A stretch of DNA of 64,000 nt, taken from the NCBI RefSeq assembly GCF_003730195.1, contig NZ_QWGG01000011.1, positions 62,001 to 126,000 on the forward strand, given 5' to 3'. Under the pieces are notes generated by a model. It worked only from the letters and a program-made list of their open reading frames with translations. It had not been told where the DNA came from and searched no databases. The translations under genes and the position numbers were made by a program. Positions 18,722 to 28,242 of the stretch are shown in pieces. Source of the stretch: Halosimplex salinum. Lineage in GTDB: Archaea > Halobacteriota > Halobacteria > Halobacteriales > Haloarculaceae. Each line of letters opens with the position of its first letter. The stretch's first letter is position 1.

Positions 18722-19125
18722 AACTCTGCCTGATCGCTTTAGGAGGGGTTTTTCGATTGCATACGGTTGGTATTCGGAATCAGAAAATCGGTGCAGTTTG
18801 GATAGATGGCACTCTGTAAACCGATTTAACGGGCTATAGATGCCAGTTTTCCCACTCACGCCGCGCCTCTTCTTGAGAAGCTGGTTGTCCTCACACGAGT
18901 TATCTCAGCATAGTTGATTCCAGAATCTCCCGACCAGTTTCTCACCCTCAACGTCGAGCAGGATGATTGAGTCATCATCAATGAAGGTGTTAGCTATGAG
19001 TGAACGAAGCGTAGCTGCGAGACTTACAGAGTACTTGTTTGTGCTGACCGATTCAACAGCAGCGGTTCCTGCGCAAAGAGGATGGGATCGCGCCGCTTGT
19101 GTGACTGGCTGATGGGATAGCTCAC
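18722..19125. other. Junction region before the transposase, with an ORF fragment
   Basis: There is no complete gene here. A T-rich run after the ATPase stop (about 18747-18753) could terminate it. On the minus strand, about 18905-19060 reads as a plausible protein fragment (KYSVSLAATLRSLIANTF, then DDSIILLDVEGEKL) lacking a clear start. It may be the remnant of a gene cut by the insertion sequence. The left end of the insertion sequence should lie here, but I could not define terminal inverted repeats. Confidence 0.35.
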
Positions 19126-20712
19126 ATGACTTCTCAGGAGCACCGATTGACCGACGCCTACCTTGTCGGGTTGACACTCACAGAGGCACTCAAAGCCGAT
19201 CAGTCCCTCTGCACGGCTCTTCGAACTCTGGAGGGGCCGTTCGATTCGCTCAATGACGGCTACCCAGAGTGGCATCCAGCACCGCACTCGTTCGAGGGGA
19301 TGGTACGCTTGTTACTCTACCGCGAACTCACTGGCGAAAGCTACCGTTCGCTCGCCCAGTATCCCGAACTCGCAGTTGTCTTCGACTTGGAGAAAATCCC
19401 CGACGAATCGGTGCTCTCGCGGACCTGGCGTAACCGGTTCGACGAGGCGACCCGGGAGTTCGTCACCACAGCCGCCCACTACGTCATCAAGGAAGTCCAC
19501 GATCGCGACATCTCAGCGCCGGAGGTGCGGCCTAAGGCAGAGATCGTCGACGATGAGCAAGAAGCCGCAGATCCAGTAGAAGACAAATCCTTCTCACAGG
19601 AGGAGATCATCCAGACAACGCGCCTCGCGCGTGATCACGCCTTCGGTCACTTCGACTCTGGTCGGGCGTCGAACGCCTCGTACGAGGACACACAATTCTT
19701 TGAGCTACAGACGTTCATGGGGATGGTCCACTGTGGAACTGCGCAGGGAGCGACTCGCTTCCAATATCGCCATGGCGAAGAGTACAGCCCCCATGGTGAT
19801 ACCCACCTCCGCGCCGTCAAGCAGTTCGATCCCGAAGAACTCGTGAACGGATTCAACGAGACAACGGATCGCTTGCTCTCCGTGATCGCCTCGGAAGCAT
19901 CCTTTCGAAGGCCGGTCACCGCTGCAATCGATATCACGACTATTCCCTATTACGGAGAGGTCGAAGGAATGCCGATGGTCAGCGGGACCAAGGACAGAGA
20001 CGGTCGAGCATTCAAATTCGCAACCCTCTCGATCATCGGGCAGAACATCCCGCTCGTTCTGGCGGTTGAGCCGGTCCGTGAGAGTTCCGAGTGGGATGAG
20101 AACCCGTCGAATCAGATCCATCGTACTGTGCGACGGCTCGTTCGACGAGCGAAAGAACAAGTTCCGATCGAGACGGTGCTGTGTGATCGAGAGTTTGACT
20201 CGATACAAGTGTTCCAGACACTCTCAAACCTCGATGTGAACTACCTCATTCCGAAGCGAGTCTCAAGCTCCGAACGGGATGTGCTCGAACAAATGGAGGG
20301 AGACGACCAAGAGGTGGCTGTTGAGTCGGCTTCTATCCATGTAGAATCTGGATCGCATCCAATGCGGCTCCTGTACGTGCCGTCGACGAGTGGGGAGGGA
20401 ACGGCCGTCTTCGCGACGAATCTACGAGTCGGTCCTGAGGAAGCCGAGACATTCTGTCAGCGCTACAGCCGCCGGTGGCAGATCGAGAGTGAGTACAAAT
20501 CGATCAAAGGTGATTTTCTCGCGAAGACCTCCTCGAAAGACTACCGCATTCGTTTGTTCTACTTCGTTTTCGCGGTCCTCTTGTACAATATCTGGCGGCT
20601 CACCGACTTCCTGCTGAAAGCGAGTGTGGGAGGTGAGATGGACTACGCACCTGTGATTACTGCGGGTGAGTGTGTTGAGCTCGTTGCCTCGTCGTTGATT
20701 CCACACGACTAA
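19126..20712 (+). mobile_element. DDE transposase of an insertion sequence (IS4-like, family uncertain)
   Basis: The 528-aa protein is a DDE-type transposase. The first catalytic Asp is likely in TAAIDITTIPYYG, the second in VLCDREFDS, and the Glu in YSRRWQIESEYKSIK, the Y-x6-E-x-K/R-type signature of IS4-like enzymes. It is longer than common haloarchaeal ISH transposases because of an inserted stretch near residues 115-170. The reading frame is intact, so the element could be active. Terminal repeats and target duplication were not resolved by eye. Confidence 0.85.
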
Positions 20713-21159
20713 CCGGCTGATCCCCCTGAGTCCGCCGTTTGGGAGTGACAACCCTAATCAGGAGCGGCAGAATCTACGCAATTTCGCACGTCCGCCCAGT
20801 AGATGCGATCGGTAAGGATCCAAATCAGGACTGGTCGGTGAGAAGAACCACGAAGTGATGTTAATTCGATCTGAAACTGGGCTATCCTCCGAAACTGTGA
20901 GCGTCACAAGCCGAATTTGGATATAGCGCTATACAGTTTATTCCTGTGGTGTATTATTTTGATGGGTATTGTCCGTTTGCCGTTTTCCCACGTGGAAAAC
21001 AGTAGAGGACAACCTATAAGTAAATCGAACGAAACGCTCTATCCACCGAAACCATCAGACTTAGAATCGCTACTGCACGGAGCACGTCCACTCCTGCTGG
21101 CGATTTCACTCGCGCTCACACTCGAGTCTCTCACTGACCGAGACGACTACACGAACACT
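20713..21159. other. Intergenic region upstream of the recombinase, two palindromes
   Basis: No gene is evident. The stretch contains TATAGCGCTATA, a perfect 12-bp palindrome at 20922-20933. It also contains TTTTCCCACGTGGAAAA, a near-palindrome centred on CCACGTGG at 20984-21000. Both lie upstream of the tyrosine recombinase gene and could be operators, recombination sites, or the right end of the insertion sequence. Confidence 0.4.
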
Positions 21160-22443
21160 ATGACCGAGACGACCGACACTCCACGCTACAGCACGATGGA
21201 CCTCGAGGACGCCGAGATCTTCTACCACGACGAGATTACGCCGCAGATGCGCGCCGAGGGCCTCGCTCCTGAGCACGAAACCCCCACCTATTCGTGGCTC
21301 GAATCGCATTTTCCGGGATTCATCAAACATCTCTCGCGGCGATTCGACCTCTCACCGGGTGACTTCTACGAGAAGATCGACGTTCCGGTTGAGTCCAAGC
21401 CGGAGGAGGGGCCGTTTGACTTCGTCGACGACGATGAGACGCGTACCGCCCTCGAAGACTATCTCGTCGAGCTGCGCGATCGGCAGGGACGGGCGGAGTC
21501 GACGGTCGCCACACGCCGCTCTGCGCTCCGTCTGTACGTCCGGACGTACAAGGACGTCAATGGCACCGATGATCTGCTTGGACCGCTTCACGACGACGCT
21601 TCGCGGGCCGACGAGATGGATCGCGTCGCGGATACGTTCGACGTCCTGCGTCGCCGCGAGGATACGCTGACAACGCACGCGTCGCGACGGAAGTACGTCC
21701 AGGAAGTTCGGCAGTTCTACACCCATCAGGTGACGTTCAAGCGTGCACGTCACAACCCAACCGATCAGCTGGAACGTCGCTTTGGGTGGGATTCGACGCC
21801 TGAGTGGGACAATCAGGCTCTTGAGGCTGATCAGATACGAACACTCTATCAGACAGCCACCGATCCGGTCGACCGCCTCATCGTGATTGGGGTCTGCGGG
21901 TGGGGGCTTCGACCGAGCGAGGTTGCGTCGCTACGCGTTGACCAGCTGGTTCTCGACCCACCAGAAGACGATACGGAGGCCGGACCGTACATCGAATTCG
22001 GGAGTGAGCGGAAGAACGGACCCGGGACGGTCGCACTCCTCACAGGTGTTGAAGATGCAACCGCACGGATCGACACCGTCGTTGAGGAGGCCGGCGACGA
22101 CTGGATGGGCGCTGTGTTCCCGTCTTCGTCGGCGGAGAGCGGGCACCTGTCGACGTCGACGGTTCGACGTCGATTCAAGAACCTCGCAGAACGCGCTGGA
22201 GTGGCTGTCGATGGGGAGGTCCCGACGCCGAAGATGGGGCGACGATATTGGTACACGGCATACGGAGAGGCGGTACGTCGTGTGGCCGAGCGGTTTGCAG
22301 ATGTCGCTGAGGAGCAGGGGTCGAAGTCAGCGGAGGTCGTGTTGGATAACTATCTCTCAGAAGCGGAGAAGCGCCGACATCGCCGCGAGGAGATGCGAGA
22401 GGATCTTGAGGGCTTATTCACAAAAGAAACCGCTGTCCAGTGA
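21160..22443 (+). CDS. Tyrosine recombinase / integrase
   Basis: The 427-aa protein has an N-terminal core-binding helical domain, including TALEDYLVELRDRQGRAEST, and a catalytic domain with the first Arg in GWGLRPSEVASLR. The second box is diverged (PKMGRRYWYTAYGEAV instead of HxLR), and the probable nucleophile Tyr is in VVLDNYLSEAEKR. The divergent HxxR box is what I expect for plasmid-borne haloarchaeal recombinases. The ATG at 21160 is preferred to 20917. It may resolve multimers of the replicon or mediate integration. The partition genes follow on the opposite strand. Confidence 0.82.
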   Translation: MTETTDTPRYSTMDLEDAEIFYHDEITPQMRAEGLAPEHETPTYSWLESHFPGFIKHLSRRFDLSPGDFYEKIDVPVESKPEEGPFDFVDDDETRTALEDYLVELRDRQGRAESTVATRRSALRLYVRTYKDVNGTDDLLGPLHDDASRADEMDRVADTFDVLRRREDTLTTHASRRKYVQEVRQFYTHQVTFKRARHNPTDQLERRFGWDSTPEWDNQALEADQIRTLYQTATDPVDRLIVIGVCGWGLRPSEVASLRVDQLVLDPPEDDTEAGPYIEFGSERKNGPGTVALLTGVEDATARIDTVVEEAGDDWMGAVFPSSSAESGHLSTSTVRRRFKNLAERAGVAVDGEVPTPKMGRRYWYTAYGEAVRRVAERFADVAEEQGSKSAEVVLDNYLSEAEKRRHRREEMREDLEGLFTKETAVQ

Positions 22444-22526
22444 GTAGGGTTCGGATACGCTAAGACCTGAAACAGAGGAATACGAGCTCCTTCTCTCGAT
22501 TTTGTGAATAGATCCGACGGGAGCAG

Positions 22527-23099
22527 TCAGTCAATCTCAAGCTCTTCTTTCAGCTGAGGGCTCTGGAGTCCGGCCCGAAAGACGGCGTTGAAGAAGTCCT
22601 TGTTCTTCGAGAGATCCTCGCCGTGTGCGGCGAAATACTCGGTATCGAGCTCCTTGTACTTCACACGCATCTCCTGATAGACGCTTTCGTAGAGATAGAC
22701 GTTCACGTTGTGAAGGTCGCGAACAACAAGACCCTTCGCGTCTGCGTCAAGGGCCATCTGTCGGACAGTCTCCCCCTCGGCTTGCATAGCAGTGTCGTCG
22801 ATCTCATCTGCTGTGTCTGGTATATCTGAGGTATCTGCCATATCTTCAGCATCTTCGACATCGGACGTGGTGGATGAGGATTCGTCGTCAGAGGTATCTT
22901 CTATATCTGAGGTATCTGATGTATCTGGGGTGTCTGCGTCTTCCGCAGTATTGGACGTAATGGATGCCGATTCTTCGTCGGCTGTATCTGAGGTATCTTC
23001 TGTGTCTTTCGTCTTTGTACCGCCGCCTCGAACTTCGTCCATACTCCAAACGTCGCTTTTCCGCTCCTCGAGTTCGTCGTCGCCGTCATTGCTGCTCAT
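22527..23099 (-). CDS. ParA partner protein with Asp/Ser/Thr repeat region (candidate centromere-binding protein)
   Basis: The 190-aa protein has an acidic low-complexity region (residues about 25-95) of D-T-S/D-T-A/D-T-P tripeptides. A folded C-terminal domain follows (VVRDLHNVNVYLYESVYQEM onwards), which looks like a small DNA-binding or adaptor domain. Its ATG overlaps the parA stop (ATGA), so it is the second gene of the partition operon. The tripeptide region is encoded by 9-bp repeats matching the noncoding array at 23907-24271. The ParB-like role is inferred from position only. Confidence 0.7.
   Translation of the reverse strand: MSSNDGDDELEERKSDVWSMDEVRGGGTKTKDTEDTSDTADEESASITSNTAEDADTPDTSDTSDIEDTSDDESSSTTSDVEDAEDMADTSDIPDTADEIDDTAMQAEGETVRQMALDADAKGLVVRDLHNVNVYLYESVYQEMRVKYKELDTEYFAAHGEDLSKNKDFFNAVFRAGLQSPQLKEELEID
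22813..23010. repeat. 9-bp repeats RTATCTGAG inside the parA-partner gene
   Basis: Three in-phase clusters, around 22813-22860, 22892-22938 and 22983-23010, repeat nonamers such as ATATCTGAG, GTATCTGAG and GTATCTTCT read on the plus strand. They are the same nonamers as in the noncoding array at 23907-24271, and on the minus strand they encode Asp-Thr-Ser/Asp-Ile-Glu tripeptides. Confidence 0.75.
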
Positions 23100-23896
23100 G
23101 CTTCCACCTCCGTAGTGTGACGTTCGAGCATTTTCGCGATCTCGGTGTAGGCTTCGCGTGCGTCCTCGGTCTTCGCGTCGTCCTCGTGAAGGAAGATAGA
23201 GACGCCGTTGTTCCAAGCACGCCGGATAGCGACGCGCTCAGGCACCTGGAAGACGTCGTATGGAGCGTCATTGAAGAACTCGATCATCTGCTTGGTATCG
23301 TTGTTCTGGACGCTCTCGACAGCGTTGATGACAATCCCAAGGATGTCGATGGTATCGATCTGGCCCGGGAAACTGTTTGAGAGATAGGCGATTTCCTCGT
23401 TCATCTTCTCGATCGCACGGATGGAACGTCGGGTTGGTTCAACAGGGATGAGGACTTGTTCGGCAGTGAGGAGGGCATTATCAAGGATTTGACTGAGATC
23501 AGGCGGGCAGTCAATGAGGATGAAGTCATAGTCGTGGTCAAGCTCGTCGACGGCAATTTTGAGTCGCATTTCGCTGTTTGCGACCTGGGTGACGAGCATA
23601 TCTTTGAGCCCGTCCATTGCTTTATTGGACGGAATGACGTCAAATTCGTCGTGATGCTCGATGATCTCATTGATCTCCTCGGTGCGTGTTGGTTCGACCA
23701 TCACTTGGTGGAGTGATGGTATCTTCTGATCGTAGAGGTCACGGAAGCCCGTGCCTTCGGTGAGGGTTCCCTGCGGGTCGGCATCGATGAGGAGGACATC
23801 GTGGCCTTGGTTCGCGAGCGCACCACCGAGGTTGATGGTGGTAGTGGTCTTTCCGACCCCACCAGCTTGATTTGAGATGGCGATTATCTGCGTCAT
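23096..23896 (-). CDS. parA: ParA/Soj-family partition ATPase
   Basis: The 266-aa protein has the deviant Walker A motif QAGGVGKTTTTINL at the N-terminus, Walker A' LLIDADPQGTLTEG, and Walker B FILIDCPPDLS. It is a type Ia-like ParA without an N-terminal HTH. It drives segregation of the replicon with a centromere-binding partner, here likely the overlapping downstream gene. The upstream 9-bp repeat array is the natural candidate for the centromere and for autoregulation. Confidence 0.95.
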   Translation of the reverse strand: MTQIIAISNQAGGVGKTTTTINLGGALANQGHDVLLIDADPQGTLTEGTGFRDLYDQKIPSLHQVMVEPTRTEEINEIIEHHDEFDVIPSNKAMDGLKDMLVTQVANSEMRLKIAVDELDHDYDFILIDCPPDLSQILDNALLTAEQVLIPVEPTRRSIRAIEKMNEEIAYLSNSFPGQIDTIDILGIVINAVESVQNNDTKQMIEFFNDAPYDVFQVPERVAIRRAWNNGVSIFLHEDDAKTEDAREAYTEIAKMLERHTTEVEA

Positions 23897-23906
23897 GTGT
23901 CCTATG

Positions 23907-24271
23907 TATCTGAGGCGTCTGATATAATTGTTTGTCAGACGTACCTGCTATATCTTATGTATCTGAGATGGATGATTGAGTGAAGAGGCGGGTTGAGAGA
24001 GTCTCGAGGGATTCCTATCTGGTGTATCTGAGATGTCTGACGTATCTACCTCTACACCGCAAACTCGCCATCTCACTTCTATATCTGAGATAACTGACGG
24101 TTCGTTCGTAAGTAGCGGGACTGAGGTAACTGATGTATCTGAGAGTTCTGAGAATAAGCCAATTGGATCAGTAGTGGCTCACTCCGCTTACTGATATATC
24201 TGCTATATCTGAGGTTACGGATGTACCAAACGTGATAAATCTTTGATGACGGCATATCTGATGTATCTGAG
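23907..24271. repeat. Noncoding 9-bp repeat array upstream of parA (candidate centromere/iterons)
   Basis: About 20 copies of a degenerate nonamer, consensus RTATCTGAG, fall in six runs of two to four units with strict 9-bp phasing. The runs are 23907-23924, 23941-23967, 24015-24050, 24081-24098, 24117-24152 and 24187-24222, with a final pair at 24254-24271. The array lies between parA and the divergent histidine kinase gene. Phased short repeats beside parA are typical of plasmid centromeres; an origin role is also possible. Confidence 0.75.
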
Positions 24272-24371
24272 GGAAACGGTGTGTGATAATGGTGGTGGAC
24301 TGGGAAATCCCAATTGATTGGATATCTCCACTGGCGGAACAAATAGGTGTATCCCGAATTAGCATCCCTGT

Positions 24372-25946
24372 ATGAGCGAACGAGAACGGCCGCTACAGCA
24401 GAATGAGGCGTATTCAGAGCTGTATGAAATAATGCGAAGTGACCAGTCTCTGTTTGAACGGTTCGAAGCCGTCCTTCAGCTTGGCGTTGAGTATTTTGGA
24501 GTTGACCAAGGGTACATCACACAGATCGATCAAGAAACGAATGAGTGGACGGCGATCGTCAGTACCGACTCCTCAGATGGCCTAGTTCCTCCCGGTCTTG
24601 AACTCGATCTCACGACGTCATACTGTCGACGGACTGTCCAAGAAGAAAAGATCGTCTCGTTCGCAGATGCTATCGAAGCAGGGTGGGAAGACGACCCTGC
24701 CTTCCAAACACACCAACTCAGCTGTTATCATGGGGCTCCAATCGTCGTCGACGATGAACCATTTGGGACGGTGTGTTTCTCATCGCGAGATCCGCGGGCA
24801 GAAGCCTTCTCAGAAGCCGAAAAGTCATTCACGTATTTGATTGCCCAGATGGTAGGCTATGAGATTGAGCAGCGGAACTACGAAAGAGATCTCGCGGAAC
24901 AGGAACAAACACTCGAGGAACGACGAGAGATTTATCGAGCCGTCATCGATGCTAGCTTCGATTTACTGTTTCGCATCGATCTCGATGGGGAATTCACCTA
25001 CCACTCGCCGGGAGTTGAGGAGATGCTGGGGTATACTGCTGATGAGCTCAACGGACATCCCTTCACGGTTGTCCTTCCGGATATAGAGACAGAGGAAGCC
25101 GCGTGGGGATTATTCGAACGGGTGTTAGCTGGTGAAACTGTCGAGGAGACATACCTCCCGCTCGAAACGAAATCTGGTGAGGTCATCTATGCTGACATCC
25201 GGGTCACGCCGATATACGGTGCTGATGTGCCACAGGCAAACCAAACGCCAGCCGATATCGTTGCAGTCCAGGGGATGACGCGAGATGCGACAGACCGGAA
25301 GCGGCGCGATCGACTGATCAGCGTGATTCATCGGGTACTTCGGCACAACCTCCGGAATGATATGGGGGTTATTCGAGGATATGCTGAACTCTTGGAGGAA
25401 ACGGTGGATGATGACGACGTAGAACTAGCCCAGCGAATTCATAATACAGCCGACCGGCTAATCGATCTCAGCGAGACAGTACAGAAACTCGAGGAGAATA
25501 TCGACTCCCCACCGCAGCTTGAACCGATTGATGTTGTGCCTCTTGTCACCCGAGTTGTTACTCAGATTGATGAGGCGCACTCTGACGCCTCGATTACGAT
25601 CGACGCCTCTGATACTGCCGTTGCACAAACCGCTCCACGATTAGAGACGGCGATTTGGGAGCTCGTCGATAACGCAGCTACGCACGCCGGCGATACACCG
25701 ACTATCGAGGTTGAGGTGTGTGTCACTGCCAACGATGTTGTGATTCGTGTCATAGACGATGGACCTGGACTACCCGACCTAGAGCGGTCGGTGCTTCTTT
25801 CGGGTGAAGAGACACCCCTAGTCCATGGCAAACGACTGGGGATCTGGCTCGTCTACTGGATCGTGACGAGTCTTGATGGTGAACTCGATGTACTAGAGGA
25901 TCGACCGGGTGCAGCCATCGAGATCCAACTGCCGGCAGCTTCGTGA
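24372..25946 (+). CDS. Sensor histidine kinase (GAF-PAS-HisKA-HATPase)
   Basis: The 524-aa soluble kinase has a GAF domain (residues about 30-175), a PAS domain (about 190-310, YRAVIDASFDLLFRIDLDGEF), and an H-box with the phospho-accepting His in VIHRVLRHNLRNDM. The ATP-binding domain has an N-box (WELVDNAATHAG), a G1 box (DDGPGLP) and a late GLIWL-type G2. It lacks transmembrane segments, so it senses a cytoplasmic signal. No response regulator is adjacent. Confidence 0.92.
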   Translation: MSERERPLQQNEAYSELYEIMRSDQSLFERFEAVLQLGVEYFGVDQGYITQIDQETNEWTAIVSTDSSDGLVPPGLELDLTTSYCRRTVQEEKIVSFADAIEAGWEDDPAFQTHQLSCYHGAPIVVDDEPFGTVCFSSRDPRAEAFSEAEKSFTYLIAQMVGYEIEQRNYERDLAEQEQTLEERREIYRAVIDASFDLLFRIDLDGEFTYHSPGVEEMLGYTADELNGHPFTVVLPDIETEEAAWGLFERVLAGETVEETYLPLETKSGEVIYADIRVTPIYGADVPQANQTPADIVAVQGMTRDATDRKRRDRLISVIHRVLRHNLRNDMGVIRGYAELLEETVDDDDVELAQRIHNTADRLIDLSETVQKLEENIDSPPQLEPIDVVPLVTRVVTQIDEAHSDASITIDASDTAVAQTAPRLETAIWELVDNAATHAGDTPTIEVEVCVTANDVVIRVIDDGPGLPDLERSVLLSGEETPLVHGKRLGIWLVYWIVTSLDGELDVLEDRPGAAIEIQLPAAS

Positions 25947-25968
25947 ATGCTTGCGTGCTCAAACCGAG

Positions 25969-26871
25969 TTACTGATGATAGAGCCGCCAGAGCCAGCCAG
26001 GTGTTGACGCAGTGATTTCGTCGATAACTGACGTCCACGGGTGGTTGCCGTGGAACGCCCGGGCATAGGGAGCCGAAACGTCCGCTGTCTCACTTACAAG
26101 GAGCAATGAGCCGAAGAGAGCGTATTCAGGGAGGAACGCAACGTCGCTCCACCAGTATCGAGGGCGAAGATATCCGAGAGGCCGCCACAAACGGTGAGAT
26201 CGAAGCGCAGCCAGCTCCTCGTCGGTAACACCGAGTTCACGAACGGCCGTCGGTGTGATCCCGCCTCGACGCGTTCCGTGAGCAAGGACGCCCTCCAAGA
26301 GTATCTTCGTATGCTGTCTCTCCGCGAGATGAGTCAAGAAGTCGTACTGTAGCTCAGTGGCGAAATGTGCTTGCGTACGGACTGACACTGCCTGCTCGAA
26401 ACCTTCCTGCAGGTACGGGTGTTTCCACGTTGGTGAGTCGAACTGGTGCTGATACGCGTGGCACAACTCCGACGCTAAATACGTGTACGCCGTCGTCTCG
26501 GGGAGCTGCCCTGGGCTCACGCCGATTCTGCCCGTCCGCGCGGAATATCGCCCGCCGATGAACACGAGCGTTAATGAGGCCGGCAGATCGCTCGTGAAAA
26601 GTGCGAGACGCTCCCTACGCGAACAGTCGTACACAAGATGTTCACGCCACATCTCGCGGTACGGTGTGGAATCGACATCGAGAAGGTCGTCGTAAAATCG
26701 CGTGAGTTCATCGAAGCGTTCGTGAAGGTCAGCCTCGCTTGCGAGAGGACCATCGGAACTCTGTAGGAGTGAATCGGTTAGGGGTGGTGCGTCCGGGTAC
26801 TCCTTCCGGTACGCATCAACAGCATCTGAACAAATTGACCGTAGCTGTTCGAAGAACGCCTCGTCGTGCAT
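25969..26871 (-). CDS. Putative zinc metallopeptidase-like protein
   Basis: The 300-aa protein has the segment ASELCHAYQHQFDSPTW, followed about ten residues on by YLQEGFEQAV. This resembles an H-x3-H plus downstream Glu zinc site seen in gluzincin-like peptidases, although the canonical HExxH glutamate is replaced. I do not recognise a named family. The ATG at 26871 is chosen over 26985. It converges with the histidine kinase gene and is 68 nt downstream of the padR gene. Function is uncertain. Confidence 0.5.
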   Translation of the reverse strand: MHDEAFFEQLRSICSDAVDAYRKEYPDAPPLTDSLLQSSDGPLASEADLHERFDELTRFYDDLLDVDSTPYREMWREHLVYDCSRRERLALFTSDLPASLTLVFIGGRYSARTGRIGVSPGQLPETTAYTYLASELCHAYQHQFDSPTWKHPYLQEGFEQAVSVRTQAHFATELQYDFLTHLAERQHTKILLEGVLAHGTRRGGITPTAVRELGVTDEELAALRSHRLWRPLGYLRPRYWWSDVAFLPEYALFGSLLLVSETADVSAPYARAFHGNHPWTSVIDEITASTPGWLWRLYHQ

Positions 26872-26939
26872 CTGAATGGATATAATGGTGGAGGGGAGTA
26901 ACCTTCGTTCGATAGGTTGGATCGGCTGTTTAAGCGTAT

Positions 26940-27233
26940 CTATGCAGGAGCGGACTCTGCGGGTTCGACGTACTGGTACTCCCACTCGCGTCGAGCCTCA
27001 ATTTCACGACGGCCACGACGCGTGAGCGTATAGACGTTCGTTCGCCGGTCTTTCTCGCCTTTCTCGACGAGTCCCTTCTCAACAAGCGTGTCGAGGTTCG
27101 GGTAGAGTCGGCCGTGATGGATCTCTTTCTCGTAGTAGTCTTCGAGTTCCTCCTTGATGGCGAGGCCGTGGGGCTCATCAAGGCCAGCAATCACGTACAG
27201 GAGGTCCCGTTGGAATCCGGTCAGGTCGTGCAT
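26940..27233 (-). CDS. PadR-family transcriptional regulator
   Basis: The 97-aa protein shows the PadR winged helix: TGFQRDLLYVIAGLDEPHGLAI, then HHGRLYPNLDTLVEKGLVEKG, then YTLTRRGRREIEARREWE. It is divergent from the histone-fold/TBP genes. The inverted repeat at 27322-27337 between them is a plausible operator, so it may control the plasmid's own TBP supply (inference). Confidence 0.9.
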   Translation of the reverse strand: MHDLTGFQRDLLYVIAGLDEPHGLAIKEELEDYYEKEIHHGRLYPNLDTLVEKGLVEKGEKDRRTNVYTLTRRGRREIEARREWEYQYVEPAESAPA

Positions 27234-27321
27234 CGTCCCGCTCCCTGATACGAAGTGCTATCCCATACGTCTGTTGTCCTGCAGATGGCGGTAAAACCTC
27301 TGCAAGCGCCGAATCGGATAC

Positions 27322-27337
27322 CTGTATGTTTATACAG
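27322..27337. promoter_or_regulatory. Inverted repeat CTGTAT-GTTT-ATACAG over a TATA region
   Basis: Perfect 6-bp arms with a 4-bp centre containing a TATA-like TTTATA, 25 nt upstream of the ATG at 27362. Binding here would block the core promoter of the histone-fold gene. The PadR product encoded divergently is the obvious candidate. Confidence 0.5.
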
Positions 27338-27361
27338 AGGACGGGAGAAGTGCCGCTGCGT

Positions 27362-27529
27362 ATGACAGACCTGATCGTCAAATCGGCTGTAAAAGAAGCG
27401 CTCAATGACCACAACGTCTCGGCGGATTTCTACGAAGCACTGGACGACGAAGTAACTGAAGTGCTCGAAGATGCAGCCCGGCGTGCCGAGGAAAACGATC
27501 GGAAAACTGTCCAGCCCCGCGACCTCTAG
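27362..27529 (+). CDS. Small histone-fold protein (DUF1931-like)
   Basis: The 55-aa protein reads LIVKSAVKEALNDHNVSADFY...LDDEVTEVLEDAARRAEENDRKTVQPRDL. The ending resembles archaeal histones and the DUF1931 group, where the helix after a long central helix carries R-K-T-V-Q-P-R-D-L. It probably binds DNA as a dimer. The ATG at 27362 is used because it aligns with family N-termini; an upstream ATG at 27326 lies inside the inverted repeat. It is followed by the TBP gene on the same strand. Confidence 0.8.
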   Translation: MTDLIVKSAVKEALNDHNVSADFYEALDDEVTEVLEDAARRAEENDRKTVQPRDL

Positions 27530-27607
27530 CTCGGCTGGAAAGTACTACACCCATTGCTCGAATTCACCCACCTGTTTTTAAGACACTCGTGACTGGTAGA
27601 TATCTCT

Positions 27608-28168
27608 ATGAGTATGACAGCGGAGTCAATTCAAGTCGAGAACGTCGTTGCCTCATCCGATATCGGTCAAGAACTCGACCTCGAAACGCTCTCTGGAGAC
27701 TTAGGAGCGACCGACTACGATCCCGATAACTTCCCGGGACTCGTCTATCGGATGCACGATCCCAAAGCTGCAGCACTCATATTCCGCTCGGGAAAAGTCG
27801 TCTGTACGGGAGCAAACAGCGTTGACGACGTGACGAATGCGCTTAACCACGTCTTCGACGAACTCCGCAAGTTGGGGGTCGATGTCGTAGCCTCGCCAGA
27901 GATTGAAATCCAGAATATTGTCTCAAGTGGGGATCTCGACCACACCCTCAATTTGAACGCCATCGCGATCGGTCTGGGCCTCGAAAGCGTCGAATACGAA
28001 CCTGAACAGTTCCCGGGGCTTGTCTACCGACTCGATGACCCGGACGTGGTCGCACTCCTCTTTGGAAGTGGGAAACTCGTCATCACTGGTGGAACACAAC
28101 TCGATGACGCTGAAAAAGCCCTGGTAAACATCGAAGACCGACTCAACGATCTTGGATTACTGAGCTAA
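27608..28168 (+). CDS. tbp: TATA-box-binding protein
   Basis: The 186-aa protein contains two direct repeats of the TBP saddle: IQVENVVASSDIGQELDLE...FPGLVYRMHDPKAAALIFRSGKVVCTGA and IEIQNIVSSGDLDHTLNLN...FPGLVYRLDDPDVVALLFGSGKLVITGG. It recruits TFB and RNA polymerase to promoters. Haloarchaea carry several TBPs, often on plasmids. With the TFB at 45390 it could form an element-specific pair for the unusual upstream element found on many genes here (inference). Confidence 0.97.
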   Translation: MSMTAESIQVENVVASSDIGQELDLETLSGDLGATDYDPDNFPGLVYRMHDPKAAALIFRSGKVVCTGANSVDDVTNALNHVFDELRKLGVDVVASPEIEIQNIVSSGDLDHTLNLNAIAIGLGLESVEYEPEQFPGLVYRLDDPDVVALLFGSGKLVITGGTQLDDAEKALVNIEDRLNDLGLLS

Positions 28169-28242
28169 TCTGATTTCTCGATAGAATCCATCGAAGTGGT
28201 CGGCCGGAGACAGATGAGAATGGGGGCGGTAGATGATAGTGT

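Noticed and set aside
18722-21159. Precise terminal inverted repeats for the insertion sequence
   Set aside because: Partial matches such as GCAGCGGTTCCTG against GCCGCTCCTG were seen but are too weak to assign element ends.
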